Source of the DNA: Panorpa germanica
Lineage: Eukaryota > Arthropoda > Insecta > Mecoptera > Panorpidae
NCBI GenBank assembly: GCA_963678705.1
Contig: OY783205.1
Coordinates: 24,853,034 to 24,917,033, forward strand
Reading direction: 5' to 3'
Length of the DNA stretch: 64,000 bases
The notes beneath the pieces were generated by a model that was not told the origin of the DNA, did not search any database, and saw nothing but the letters and a program-made list of their open reading frames with translations. The translations under genes and the position numbers were made by a program. Every line of letters starts with the position of its first letter. Position 1 is the stretch's first letter. Shown here piece by piece: positions 33,839 through 45,640 of the stretch.

Positions 33839-33839
33839 A

Positions 33840-34489
33840 TTAAGAACGAATTTAAAAAAAGCATATTTCACTAAGCTACAAGATAATTAAAATAATATTA
33901 AAACTTGTAACTACCTAATTAATTACTAATCATCATTCCTCATTCATATAAATACATCTTGTTATCAATATTTTTATCATAAAATTGAATGAACAGTTCA
34001 AATCTCTGTCATTTTACCATAATTTAAGACATCTGGATACCTACTTATATTCCAAACTGTTATCTTTTACAACGAATCGATTAAAGAAGATTTATCACTA
34101 AATATTTATCTACACTTTTCTTAAAATCTCCGATAAGTCTATCTCAAACATATGTTCTTGAAGAATTTAAGAAAAAACTGTTATAAAAAAGATCACAAAT
34201 TGTTAAACGAGACCGACTTCTTGTACATCTTTTATTTTAAGTTAATTGGTCGTTTTAATCCGACTGTCTGTCTGCCACTTTGTCTCTTTAATTACGCAGG
34301 AACGGTTAAGCTCAACAGAAAATACTAACAGATTAAATGAAATGTGAAATTTGATAATCATTCAATTTACTGTTTAAATGATCCTTTTTTATTAGTGGTA
34401 TTGAAGATGCTATTAAGAGAAAATTAATACTAGCGTTTTCTTGAGCATAGCTTTTAGATTACTTATTAATTATTTCATTACGCACGTTT
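33840..34489. other. No supported gene
   Basis: AT-rich DNA. GACTGTCTGTCTGCC near 34263 resembles sequences in RTE- or Helitron-type repeats but is too short to call. Confidence 0.35.
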
Positions 34490-34572
34490 ATATAGATGTC
34501 ACCCATGTAATTTTTAGATAGTATCAACCTTCAAACGAAATGTGTCAAAATTTCATGACATTCAGACTTTTG
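34490..34572 (+). repeat. Family L short repeat
   Basis: TATAGATGTCACC, then TTTAGATAGTATCAACCTTC and AATGTGTCAAAATTTCATG. Copies occur at 43293 and, inverted, at 46322. Confidence 0.65.
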
Positions 34573-34611
34573 GTTTACTATATACATATATTTTAATTTC
34601 ATTTATTTTAC

Positions 34612-34915
34612 ATCGAAAAGAAAGGAAAAACAGATGAGAAAATGATTGCTAGATGCAGGCTGAGGAATGAAAAAAGAGGAAGTAGGTATATTGGGGAACA
34701 GTAGAAAAAGAAAGTGAATTAAGCTTGTAGGAGTTATTGCATGGAAAGAGTATGATGGATGTAAAGAGAAGGAGGAGAAACGTTGCAAGCAGAGTAATAC
34801 GTAAGGAACGATTTCAAGAGAAAAGAAGAAATAGGTGGTGGAAGTAAGGCGGAGGCAGTGGAGGAAGCTAACAAGGAGACGAACATTGAAAAGGAAGAGA
34901 AGTTAAAAAAATTTT
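34612..34915 (+). pseudogene. LINE family I fragment
   Basis: Codons EKMIARCRLRNEKRGSRY match the ARFRLGNEEKGNRYW segment of the 48-kb copy. A stop follows, then the block AATTAAGCTTGTAGGAGTTA also found reversed at 55010. The frame is broken and the copy internally deleted. Confidence 0.75.
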
Positions 34916-35038
34916 AAAGGAAATGTAAATTTGTTTAACGTCTGCTTATTTCCGATGCTGAGACATTGACAGTTTTTTTAATAGTATCAGAGAATCATAC
35001 ATATATGTGGGCTGCACATAATCGCCTAACAAATATAA

Positions 35039-35325
35039 TACCTGAAGATCAACACAGTTGGAGAAGAAATAAAAGCTATAGCAGCGAAGCACGAGTTGAG
35101 ACTTCGTAACCACGAAAATATCGCCGTGACGCAAATGTTGCTTGATAGTAATGATGTTCGAAGACTTCGCAGAACAAAACCCTCGGACCTAGTAATCTAA
35201 TCATGTAGAATTGTTCATTGGAGCAATCTCTACCAAACCGTGTAATTATTGAAATGGAAGCTACTAGATAAGTGTATCTATACTTAGTTGTAGTATTACA
35301 GTTAATAAAAAAAAATTATAATACA
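35039..35325 (+). pseudogene. Jockey-type LINE fragment (family J)
   Basis: It begins at CCTGAAGATCAACACAGT and follows family J through KHELRLRNHENIAVTQML to the stop and 3' UTR, ending in an A-rich tail near 35308. It is highly similar to 27455-27690, and both are 3' remnants. Confidence 0.85.
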
Positions 35326-35329
35326 TAGA

Positions 35330-37460
35330 AGCTACAACTCTAAAAGGAAACAGATAAAATTACGGAAACAGTGTTTTCCTGTTTTCCATAAATCCTGAAA
35401 GAATATTATAAACATACCAATTAATAAATGTTTAAAAATTAAATAAAAAATATAAATAAAAATTAAAAAAAAAATATCGTTAAGTATTATATATAGTTAT
35501 GTTTACATTAAGATAGTTTATTGACTCGTTTTAAATGTACCAAGTGAATTATTACAAATCCTGTTATTTAAAGTAATTATCGCTTTGGGAAGAACCTAAA
35601 TAGTCTGTCGGCCCCTAAAATAGTCAACACATTTGTCAGGATCTAAACAGATGTCGACACCAGTCTCAGTTTTTTTTATTTAGTACATTCTGTGGTGTTA
35701 TATACCCGGTGAATACAGTTACATATATTTAAAGATTATTTAGCAGAATGAAGTTTACCTTTTACATCAATTTTTTTAGGTTAATATAAGGTAAGATTAC
35801 ATAAATAAAGTTATCTTTCTATATAAATTTTCTAAAGTCAATAAAACTTGCATAACAAGATTTATATAATGTTACATATTGAATATCGTCTTTATGACAA
35901 TGTAAATATGTTATAAAACGTAACGTTCTGTCAAATATATTACGTTAAATAATATTTAAGTTTACTTTTTGTGTTTATGGGTATACGTATGTACATACTC
36001 GTAACATACTTTTTTAGTTGTCTCACTATTGCACTCAACAAACGATATTAGCATTATTTACACTTTTGAAACCAAAACATTTAATTAGAAATGTGTAGCA
36101 GAATCTTGTCCTTGCCTTTAAAAGTGCCTGTATATACATATATATATTCAGACGACATTAAAGAATAAAAGCATATATAGGATAATGTAAGGATCATGAT
36201 AAATACGGAATCCTAAGAGGGTGAAAAGGGGGTTAAAGCAGTGGGAGAAATATAAGAGCTTACTAGTGACGATCAAAAATTGAAGAAGGGATTCTTGGTC
36301 TCTGTAGCAGGTACATCATTAATTTAGCTCAAGGATAAGTGCTTAACGTTAAGTCAGAGAAAAGCTTCGAAGCTCTGAAGCTCGAAAGCTCACAAGCCTG
36401 AAGGTATCAACCATCAGAAATAAGAAAGTTGAAAGGATCGATTTCAAAAGCTATATATATCGAAAAAGTCACTTGGAAATCGGTAAAAATAGAAAAGTAT
36501 AAGAAAAATGAATGAGTGAAGTAAGGGGATCTATTGGGAAGATCTTGAATAGAAAAGATTTATATTATATTAAAGAAATTGTCGTATGTGTATTGAAAAT
36601 TATATATAATGTTACAGGATGATACCATATGTTACGTATTGAATTCATTTTTAATAGAAAATGTATTAGGTTAAGTCACAATTACAAAATATATTCGTAA
36701 ATTGTGAATTGAACTCTACGTACTGGTAAAGAAAAGTCAGCCATTTAAGTAAGCGTTCGTTTGATTTGTTTATAATGTTATTTTGTTCATGTTATGTATC
36801 TTTTAGGTGTCCTATGTTAAGTCCCGTGCTTCGTTATCACAATGCTGACACTTCACCGTATGCGTACAAGGCAAATTCTCATTTTAGACACCGATAATAC
36901 CAAACATTGCATCGCTACTTATACTAATAGCAGTGTAAAATAAGATCAAGAAGTTCTAAAGCATCCATCGTCTGAATGATCTTTAATTATTTAATCTAAT
37001 GAACTAAATGACCAATGTATATTTTGAAGAGGGCTTCAAGTTTAAGACACAGCAGTTGATGAGAGTTAAATATTTGTTAGCTTGTAAATTGACAAGCTAA
37101 CTGCTGCGTAGTTAATTGAAAAGGCAAGAAAAAGAATAGCAATGTAATAAATGATAGTCTTAATCAAAAGATCTCTGTACTTAAGATAGCATCAATAATA
37201 ATAACATTGTAATTTATTATTTTGAAGTCAGATTTTCATATCTTTCATATTTTCTAGTTGAGTTCTTTCTGAAATATAAATGCAGACTGCATCGAGTGTT
37301 TTTAATAATAAATGGAAAGCGCAGCCATTCGTTTTCTCTTGCAATAATATAAATCTGTTGCACAATCGTACAATTAGATTATTATACTATTGACAAGTGG
37401 TCCATATCTAGTTAGTAACTATGAAGAATTACTTTAGTACAGAACGTTATAATCTGTGTT
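35330..37460. other. 2.1 kb AT-rich DNA with a small GAAGCTC array
   Basis: No gene is supported. At 36361-36395 the motif GAAGCTC or CGAAAGCTC occurs in about four imperfect units. Confidence 0.4.
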
Positions 37461-37463
37461 AAA

Positions 37464-37535
37464 TTGGCTTGTGTTCTTAGTCGCAAATTTTATAAAAGTT
37501 TACTATATATTGATAATTTAAGGTTTCAGGAGCTC
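37464..37535 (+). repeat. Family A left-end fragment, diverged
   Basis: TTGGCTTGTGTTCTTAGTC, then ACTATATATTGATAA, corresponds to the first 70 bp of family A with several changes. Confidence 0.6.
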
Positions 37536-37578
37536 AGTTGTTTTAATTATTTGTTAATTACACAGAAAATATTAGTAA

Positions 37579-37800
37579 TTATATCATCAACATAAAGTTG
37601 GTGCTATAGTCCGTGTAGAATACAGACACACTTTCAGTTTTCTTAGATTCCTTCCTATTGACCATCTTATTCTTCCAATTCATCACACCTCTCCTCTTTA
37701 GATACTTCCACTTGTATTTTACACCTTTCCTAAGACTTCCGCGCACTCTTCCTTCCCTTTCCATAATTTTCTTAGCGGTTACCGTGCTATCTTTCAACAT
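37579..37800 (-). other. Basic 73-codon frame, possibly LINE-derived
   Basis: Minus-strand codons start MLKDSTVTAKKIMEREGR and are Lys/Arg/Glu-rich, like parts of LINE family I. No diagnostic motif is present, so it is not called a gene. Nothing else was recognised between 37810 and 39284. Confidence 0.25.
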
Positions 37801-39284
37801 GTTCTTACCTTACTAAGATTTTTCCTCCTAAATTCATATTTTCTGAATCGGATTAAAGAGCACCCAATCTTTTCTTATATTTCAAACAACTTACACTATA
37901 CTAATAGTTAAAAAGAACAATGTCTGTGTTGTCAATTTTGCAATGGTTATCCATGAAAGCCACAAAATACGCTTAAATATATTGTGTTGGTAACTACATA
38001 CCATTTTCTTTTAGCTTTGGCTTCAGACTGCTCCTTTTGACTGCTTTAATATTTAAGGTCTTCAATAATGATTTAATTAATCTTATGAAGTCTAAAACCC
38101 AAGTTAGTTATTAAGCAGATTTTAACATTTACTTAAAACGAATTATATATTAATTAATTTCGTAGTCTGGTAGTCTTAAAATAAGAGTAGAAACGAAAGA
38201 GAATTTAATTATAATGATATTATTTCTTGAGAACGTAGACAATAATATTTAAATAAGTAATCTAAAGAACTTGTGCCAGTGTACTAGAAAAGCCTTATAA
38301 ATAAATTTCAATATCTGTACTTTAAAAGTACTTTGATGTTTAAAATGTCTCTCTTTCTCTATTATATTATTAAAGACTATCTTTTGTTTCACTTGACTAA
38401 AGTAAAGTACTTTGACTACTTACTGTATGACACAAGGGGTGATCAACCGTTTTCCAATTAAATATTAAATAAATTTGTAGAAATGAGAAAGCAAGGATTT
38501 TAAAATATCAAAAAATTCAAAGTGGGGAAGAGTAAGTTACGGAGGCCTTTTAAATATAGGCCAAGTTTGAGGAAAGGTTCGCTATCCCTGCCTCAGCATT
38601 TGTCTCGTATAATTTAGACCTTTGAGTTCGCTGACAAGCTGTCGACGGCATCTTACATTATAAACTTGTCACTATAAAATACTTGCGAGAGTAAATTTTT
38701 ACCAAACAAATAAAAAAAAATATAGCTTATTTTTTTAAATTAGGGTTGTTTTTTTTAATTTAAGGGTTTGTTTTTAGAACATTTGTGGTTTATAACCTGT
38801 CAGGGGTTCAGGGTGAGATTATTAGATTAGATTATTTTCTATATAGATAGATATATATATTTTTTTGTTTTATTTAAAAATTTTACGATTCACATTTTTT
38901 TAAATTGGTTATAATAACATGAATTTTTGGTAATTTTGAAAATGTTATATTTGGTCTTGTTTTTATAGAGACAGAGTGATAAAATAACGATTTCTTTTTG
39001 ATTTAGGATTTCCTGTTTAAGAATTAGAAATAATTTAGTTCATTTATTTGGTTTATTTTGGAAAATTAATGCAATTATTTAACTTTGTTTGATCATTACA
39101 ACAGCACCGCTTCAGCTCCTTAAAAACGGACTAAAGCGTTATATAGAATTGTATTTAAAATGAGCTCCAGGCCCGAAAGAAGGGGATAAATTTCTTGTTA
39201 TGGGATTCACAAGAACTCGAAAATTATTCCATACCATTTTTCTTTTAAATATTTAATAAACTTAAAACAATATATACATTTATA

Positions 39285-39560
39285 AACATTTGTAATACAT
39301 AATTTATAGTCTATATATACAAGTATGGGTATTTAAAATACAGAGATTAAATTAGTTTTATTGATAAAGTCAAAAAGTTTTTCCAGACTTTCTCTGCTTT
39401 TAAATATCTGCTTATATTCTTCAGGTATATTACAGTCTTGTCTGTGCGATGGGTTTTTGTGGCATTGAAGAATAATATGCTTTACTGTTAGTGCGTTGTC
39501 ACATTGTTGACATATTGGTTGCCATGATTTGCAGCCTTAGATTAAGTAAGATACATCTAA
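39285..39560 (-). pseudogene. LINE family H 3' end, best-preserved copy
   Basis: An uninterrupted minus-strand stretch reads CQQCDNALTVKHIILQC, then CNIPEEYKQIFKSRESLEKL, to a TAA at 39333-39335. It keeps all four residues of the CxxC-x7-H-x4-C motif of Jockey-like ORF2 C-termini. The 5' side is truncated near 39560. Confidence 0.88.
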
Positions 39561-40570
39561 GGTTTTTTTACAGTGCACATAATATAAATTACTTTTTAAA
39601 TGTATTAGGAATAAAACAAATTTTGAGCTTTTTGTACGTATAAATGTAACAATCGTTACAACGTAATGCCTCAGACAAAACATTGCCCTATCATTCTAAT
39701 ACAGTCATTATAGAATTAAAGTGGTCGGCATTTCTAAACACATCTAATAACAGACTTAGAACCATACAACAGAACCAACGCAATAACACTAAATTATAAA
39801 AAAACAAAGGACATAATAAGATAACAACAAGAAAGCCGCTAAAATAGCTACATTTACAGCTACACCAACTGAAAAAGCACAAAACTTGTTCTGTCCAACA
39901 TATAATTAACACATCTTCTTTATCATCAACTTTTATTAAAGAAAATTATATTTTATTTTTTACATAACAAAGAAAAAAGAAGTAATTTTTTAGTTATTTA
40001 TTATAAACATATACTACTTTATTTTTAAATGTGTTTTTTGCCACTTTACAATGTGTTGTAATTATACCTTAAAAATTTGTTGCTTGTTTTAAGTATACTT
40101 GTAAATTATAGCTTGTAGCCTTAATTTATTACTTGCTAGAATTTCGAAAACTTTTTTATGCTTGCTTGCTGTATAAACTGAGAAATATATAAGTTTTGGA
40201 AATTTCTTCAGATGTTTCAAATATATTATTGACTTGTACATTAATAGCTCTATTGGGAATAATTTTGTTTATTCTTTAGTTTTTGTTATGGGAAAAGAAC
40301 ATATTTACATCGAGTTTAAAATTAGGGAGTATCTTTTTGTAAATTGCTATCTTTCATGTTTTTAATACAAATGTAATTGTTCTTTAAATTAAGGTTCACA
40401 CTTGCTAGCTTCCCGCAAGCTAATTAAAGTGTTACAATATATTACATTATCTACCTGGTAATTATAGATTATTGCACATAAAGAAAGTGTTAAGTTTTAC
40501 GTTTTTTTTTAGGCATAACAGAAGTTTAAATGAAAATATGAATTTTTAAAATTTTAGTAATTTTATAATT
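39561..40570. other. No supported gene
   Basis: AT-rich. The minus-strand 73-codon frame at 39691-39912 shows no motif and is treated as chance. Confidence 0.4.
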
Positions 40571-40587
40571 TATCATGAGAGCAAATA

Positions 40588-40854
40588 GTGCAGGCGCTAG
40601 TGGTAGTTGAGTATGCAAAATGTGAGGACCGGCAACTATGGTCGGATTCTTATGGTCTCTTCGAGGGGTTACGTTCTCGAAAATCTCGTTTGTCATCAAG
40701 AACACCTGCAGAAGCAAATAAATCGTTGAAATGCTTAATTTGTAGAAAATTAACGAGGAACAAAGACAAGCAGCTGTATTTGTGTTCCGAAAATTCAGCA
40801 GCGGAACAAATTTTAAATACTGCACGCAGTAAACAAGACCATGTTAGACATTAG
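40588..40854 (+). pseudogene. Fragment of a repeat-associated Cys/His protein gene
   Basis: Frame of 88 codons including KCLICRKLTRNKDKQLYLC and SAAEQILNTARSKQD. From memory this CxxC-K-L-x-LC-x-AA-x-L-x-A pattern occurs at the N-terminus of a widespread invertebrate repeat-associated protein family that continues with a YHxxC segment, absent here. The frame is cut off soon after 40850. An upstream ATG (40574, MRANSAGASGS) lies in another frame, suggesting a shift. It is probably a dead fragment. Confidence 0.45.
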
Positions 40855-40859
40855 AAAAA

Positions 40860-41823
40860 AGTATGAATTATTACTGAAATAATCATTAAAATGATTTTAT
40901 AGGTTGTACTCAATACATTTCCTTTACAAATAAGAGTAGAGGAGTAAAAAAGAAATGGACCAAATATTTGACCGGCAAGACTCACTTTTGACTCAGACTA
41001 AAACTTTTACTTTAATTTTTATCGAGACTCCACTGTTATGAAAGAGACTATTGCATTCCGTTCCATATTCCACCTTCCTTCCTTTTTTACATTCCTTCTT
41101 TACATTTATAAATAGGAATCCTATATTCGTTTTTTTTTGGTCTGGTCAGCGCTAAGTTTTCTATAAGTTAATCTGACACTGATAATGACCCTCAGTAAAC
41201 TGAGAATTGAGAATTCGATCTCAGTTCAAAACAAAAATACAACAGAAAAATTACAAAGTATAAAATGTTATTTTTCTTACATAATTCATAAATCAGTTTC
41301 TAAGAATTCTAAGGTTTTTATTACATATTTTACTTCTAATATGTGATTCATATAAATAACATTTTCGCTTTAAATTCATGTAATTTAAATCAAAAGCGCA
41401 CATTAAACCCTATAAAATTTAATAGCTACCACATAGTGCTGATTAACACCCCGTCCCCTCTCCCCTCTTTCCTGTTGCCGTCAACCGTCTAAGTATGATA
41501 AAATAAAGCGCAGTTGTTAAGTAAGATATTAAAATGCAATTTTGTTATCACATGTGACATTGCATGCAGACCGTGGCGTTTGTTTAATTTTCTTTACAGC
41601 ACCGGGTCAAGCGATTAGGCTTTTAAACTAACGCTTTTAAAAATGTTATACCAAATTTTCATTAACGGGCAAAATTTTTAAGCAATTCTACTAAGCAACG
41701 TCTTGATAATTAGAACAAATTTTCACAAATCGATTACTATACATTAGAAGCTGCATTCTACTCAAACTTATTCTAAAGAATTGCGCCATTTGCGCAAAAA
41801 TCAGTGAATCAAAAAATCTTACA
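40860..41823. other. No supported gene
   Basis: AT-rich DNA with a C-rich patch at 41450-41475 and no recognised repeat. Confidence 0.4.
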
Positions 41824-42043
41824 TATAATCCAAATCACGAAAGTTTGCCGGTGACTTATACTTAAAATAAGATATAAGAGCGGTATAAATCTATAATACG
41901 ATAATGAATTTTATCTTATTCGTTTCTATATATACATTTTAGAAAAATAAGTGAGTCAGTGCTTTTTAGTTACGTTGGTAGTTTATACCCCACAATTTGT
42001 TTTAAGTATGAGTCGCCGCCGAACTCTCGTAATTTGAACTATA
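41824..42043 (-). mobile_element. Family B TA-type MITE, complete
   Basis: About 220 bp from TATAATCCAAATCACGA to TCGTAATTTGAACTATA. It is complete at both ends and inverted relative to the 19.7-kb copy. Confidence 0.88.
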
Positions 42044-42050
42044 CCTCTAT

Positions 42051-42225
42051 AGCTGTTTGTATATATTATCGAACAAATTTATAATTTTTGTGTTCTGTCA
42101 AAAATTGGAGGTGCTACGTTTCCGGCCGTGGATCTTTCCAGGACATTTTGTTATGAATCCATGGTAGAGAATGGTCTTCAGTTTATTTCAGGTCAGATCT
42201 GCATTTCCTATCTTACTCCAAGCTA
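42051..42225 (+). CDS. Possible coding fragment
   Basis: An open plus-strand frame containing GGATFPAVDLSRTFCYESMV and ENGLQFISG, from a TAG just after the B element to a TAA at about 42225. It is less AT-rich than its surroundings. CAG then GTCAGA at 42191 could be a donor. No family is recognised. Confidence 0.2.
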
Positions 42226-42360
42226 ATTCAAATATTCATTTTCTACCTTGGTATCTAAGAAAATAATTTTATAGTTTATTAGTAATACTACGTACTACTG
42301 TGTACAATTTCATTTCATTATTTCACTAGAAAAATTTGCCTTTATTTTCTTGCCTTATAG

Positions 42361-42378
42361 TGGTATCTACCCTTCGAG
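42361..42378 (+). CDS. Candidate 18-nt microexon
   Basis: The strong acceptor TTTATTTTCTTGCCTTATAG is followed after 18 nt (TGGTATCTACCCTTCGAG) by a strong donor GTAAGCG. The length keeps phase, and in phase 1 after the 42191 donor the frame is open. This is a splice-site inference only. Confidence 0.2.
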
Positions 42379-42485
42379 GTAAGCGTCCCCACACGTAATG
42401 TCGAGCCGTGTTTCGTGACTCTATAGAATTTTTAACAATAGCATAATAGGGGGTTTTATTGTGTCGTATTATGAGGTATATATAT

Positions 42486-42504
42486 GCATTTGTGCACATC
42501 TCTG
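42486..42504 (+). mobile_element. Solo family E hAT end
   Basis: CATTTGTGCACATCTCTG is the terminal segment of the hAT MITE at 53759-54091. The element body is not present on the left. Confidence 0.55.
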
Positions 42505-42603
42505 CTCATGATTTTCACCATGCAACGTAATTGCCTTGCGACCTAGAAACACAGTCGCTCAAAACCAATTTCAAATCAGTTTTTTTTCATAACGGCTTAA
42601 GTC

Positions 42604-42795
42604 TTACAAGTGTGCTATCGTCGACATTCCCAAAGAGTTTCTTCGTTGTTGTACTGTTTCAATGTTTGTGAGTACCCTAATGCGGCCCTGACTTGTTGTC
42701 GCCGTTGCGTTGTCTCTGCTAACGGCACCTGATTCCACGATAGCGTTTCTACTTATGGTTACTTGAATCTTGACTGGTGCCAACATTTCAATCAA
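42604..42795 (-). CDS. Possible coding fragment, minus strand
   Basis: Minus-strand frame of about 63 codons with an internal Met (EMLAPVKIQVTISRNAIVE and, further on, RIRVLTNIETVQQRRNSLG). It is set in the least AT-rich part of the window. Plus-strand frames over the same bases are also open in pieces, including a Cys-rich one, so the strand is undecided. No family is recognised. Confidence 0.2.
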   Translation of the reverse strand: MIEMLAPVKIQVTISRNAIVESGAVSRDNATATTSQGRIRVLTNIETVQQRRNSLGMSTIAHL

Positions 42796-42798
42796 TGA

Positions 42799-43080
42799 CT
42801 AAATTCGCGTGTTTTGTTCACCGACAAGAATCAAGTCGCGTGCTTCCGTGATAACGAGCCGTCATTGCCGTTGCTCCAGAGTGTAGACCTCTATGGTGTA
42901 GACTGTATGATGATAGTATGTGTACATGGTACATCCAAACAAACAACTAATCCCCTAAAGTTCTCACTGGAAGTACACCAGGAGTTTGTTAAGAATATAG
43001 AACAGAAAACAGAGATTATACTGCTAGCTTCATGCTTCAAAAGTTTAAGTGTTTGTTTTAATATGTTTTGTCGTTTCTAA
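42799..43080 (+). CDS. Possible coding fragment, plus strand
   Basis: A 93-codon open frame (NSRVLFTDKNQVACFRDNE; VHQEFVKNIEQKTEIILL) ending at TAA. Composition is balanced and not repeat-derived as far as can be seen. It lacks an N-terminal Met and has no recognisable domain. Either a terminal exon of an unknown gene or decayed transposon coding sequence is possible. Confidence 0.25.
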   Translation, partial: LNSRVLFTDKNQVACFRDNEPSLPLLQSVDLYGVDCMMIVCVHGTSKQTTNPLKFSLEVHQEFVKNIEQKTEIILLASCFKSLSVCFNMFCRF

Positions 43081-43292
43081 GAGAGAAACTTCTACAAATA
43101 GTTTATTTCAATATCTTCTTCAGAGTTTTGTTCATTAAATATATATTGTATATTATTTATTAACCATAAATATATTATTCGCTGCGTAAGAATAATATTA
43201 TTGAAATCAGAAATTCTGCGTATTTATAGAAACCACAAACTCGCAAATATCACGATACTGAGAATTATCACGTCAATCAATAAGTACGTAGA

Positions 43293-43402
43293 TTGATATA
43301 TAGATGGCATCACTAGTGACAAATCTATATAACGTTTAGATAGTACCAACCTTCAAACGATATGTGTCAAAATTTCTTGGTATTCAGATCATTAGTTTAC
43401 GA
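43293..43402 (+). repeat. Family L short repeat
   Basis: TATAGATGGCATCAC, then TTTAGATAGTACCAACCTTC and GATATGTGTCAAAATTTC; the closest relative is at 34490. Confidence 0.65.
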
Positions 43403-43500
43403 ATTATAGTGATTTTAGTGAGGCTACTTTTGTAATTTTCAAAGTAATATAAAAATCTAAATTTCCATTGTTAAGGGAGAGTCAACTTTTCTTTTTTCAT

Positions 43501-44112
43501 TTTTTCTTATTTATTTATATTAATGTACAACATATTAAGTTTATAGTGTAAAAATTTTACATCAATTGGAGTAAAACTGTCGAAGATATAGAGATTTAAG
43601 TCTCTTCTTCTTACTTTGAAACTTTTAAATGCTCTTTCAGCGTCGGTGCCTTCTCCAGCTCTAAGTCTACTGGACCGATTCTTTTGAAATTTTGCACACT
43701 CTTTCTTTACATAAATGCCGAGGAAACGCTGTCGAGTTTTTTTTAATTTTTTAATTTTAACGTATTTTAAAATAACAACGTTTCTGATTTTTTTCATGAA
43801 AAATCGGTATTTTGACTTTTAAGTGCTCTAAATAATTGAAAAATCAATAAAAAAAGAAAAACTCGAGAACGTTACCTGCAGAAACTTATCAACTAATAAA
43901 ATCATTTTGGCTTTTCGATTTCAGAAAATCCAGTGATGAGTTATGAGTGGCACCGCAATGTTACTTTTTTTTGTGACGTCTGCGGAGATTCGCTGTCAAT
44001 GCCTCATTTCTTTATATTTATTTATGAAAAATTTATCAAAAATGTCATTTTATCATGTAGTAATTATAGAAATAATTATATATCGAAAATATTCTTTTTA
44101 TCGTTTTGACCT
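43501..44112 (+). repeat. Family F repeat, copy 3
   Basis: All F modules in order. Hairpin arms are at 43722-43741 and 43858-43876, with a few mismatches. A short internal deletion shortens the frame region. Confidence 0.85.
43936..44109 (+). CDS. LINE ORF2-like frame in family F copy 3
   Basis: A 57-codon frame MSYEWHRNVTFFCDVCGD, then LSMPHFFIFIYEKF and VILSCSNYRNNY, ending at TGA. Two deletions relative to copy 1 keep the frame in its first part and shorten its end. Confidence 0.45.
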   Translation: MSYEWHRNVTFFCDVCGDSLSMPHFFIFIYEKFIKNVILSCSNYRNNYISKIFFLSF

Positions 44113-44763
44113 TACCACAAACCCCAAAAAATACCTTTTAAACAGAGCAATGACTTGACAAATATTATTCGGACTCTATATTTTTTCTTAACACTACATA
44201 CAATTAATGATGAATAATGCAATAAATAATTAACAAAAACCATAAATTTAAATAAAAGAGTAAAATTATATTTTTTCCCACAATTCTTTGCACAGCGCAC
44301 CGTTGGATAATTGATGTGATAAATTAAAGGGTGATTCCCTTGTTCGAAATGGGTTTATAATTTTAAGGTGAGAGCTACTCTGTTAACATAAATTTATTTA
44401 CAAACTGGGAACCTAAGGCACGGGGCAGGGGGCATGGGGCTTGGGACAAACCGTGAATCTTCCATCTCATTACATGGGCACCCGGTGCTTTGCCGGAACA
44501 TTAATTAAAATCTTAATTAGCAGGGCGGAATATATGTTTATTTAAATTTATATTCTTTTATTTATTACTTTTTGTTTTTATAATAATAGAAATTATTTAC
44601 TGGTATACTAAAAGTTTTCAACGATATAGGAAAATTATTATTTAGGTGGATCAAAGCGTATCTTAGTTACTAAAGTGCCTTTTAGATGATCACATTTGTT
44701 TTCTGTCTAGTCCAAGTAGAAGGACAAGCAAGATATGTTTATTACCTATAGGATTTCTATAAA
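44113..44763. other. Unassigned, with a GC-rich patch
   Basis: 44400-44500 is G-rich (GGCACGGGGCAGGGGGCATG) with no recognised gene or repeat partner. Confidence 0.4.
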
Positions 44764-45050
44764 TTATTCCAGTTCACCTGTACAAAATTAATATTAAATC
44801 TGATGATAGATGCCAATGTGGTGAAGAAAGAACTTTGGATCATATTATATTTGAATGCATAAATTATAGTTTAGAAAGATCAAAATTCAATAGTGAAATA
44901 TTAGATGTGATTAAAACTTTTCCTGTTAATACTAAATTTTTGTTAAGTGATTCAAAATTAATTATAGTGAATTATTTAAATATTTAGAAATTTTTAAAAT
45001 AGAATTATAAAATGTTAAATATATATAAAAAATGTTTGATGGATTGTCTT
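44764..45050 (+). pseudogene. LINE family G 3' end
   Basis: Codons INIKSDDRCQCGEERTLDHI and FECINYSLERSKFN match the 49.8- and 59.8-kb copies. A small deletion near 44962 disrupts the last codons. The 3' UTR begins AAAAAATGTTTGATGG. Confidence 0.85.
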
Positions 45051-45374
45051 TTTGCTCCCCTCGTCCCCATTACCACATCTTGATAACATTGTCGATTTTA
45101 AATAATAAAACTATATATTGTTAACGAATAAGCACTATTTTTAAACTAAACATAATGGCACTGGCCTTACAGACATCAGGTACCCTACAACTGTGGCAAT
45201 ACTACTCAACTTACAATTTATGATCTGCTTAAATTGCTACCCTCTTTACAAAAAGTTTATATAAGCTAGTCAGTCTTACACTCAGTAAGAAATGAGCTCT
45301 TAATTACAATAACTACTACTATCTTTTGCTTAGTTCACCTCTCCGAAGACTAACGTACTTAGTTTCTTTACTGT

Positions 45375-45640
45375 ACCGACAAATTATAAAAAACACGCTT
45401 ATAGCATATAAATTTTTTAAATAGGAAATTGAAAAGTTCTTCGCTATTTTTTATATAAAAAATTCTCCACACATCGTCGTAAAAAAATAGCATAGTTTTT
45501 GAAAAGTCTACACAAAATAATCTATCAACAAATAATATAAAAGTTATACAAAAATGTTCGTAAAGAAATTCTAAACACATCGTTGTTAAATAAGTAGCAT
45601 AGTTATTGAAAAAAAAACTCTCCAAAAATAATATCTACAC
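45375..45640. repeat. Diverged local tandem duplication
   Basis: Units of about 125-130 bp share ACACATCGT, TAGCATAGTT and TTGAAAA landmarks (45469-45505 and 45570-45612). A weaker third unit lies on the left. Confidence 0.5.

Noticed and set aside
42100..42125. Shared GGAGGTGCTAC with the exon candidate at 1962 as evidence for a gene duplication
   Set aside because: Only about 11 bp agree and the flanks differ; chance is sufficient.
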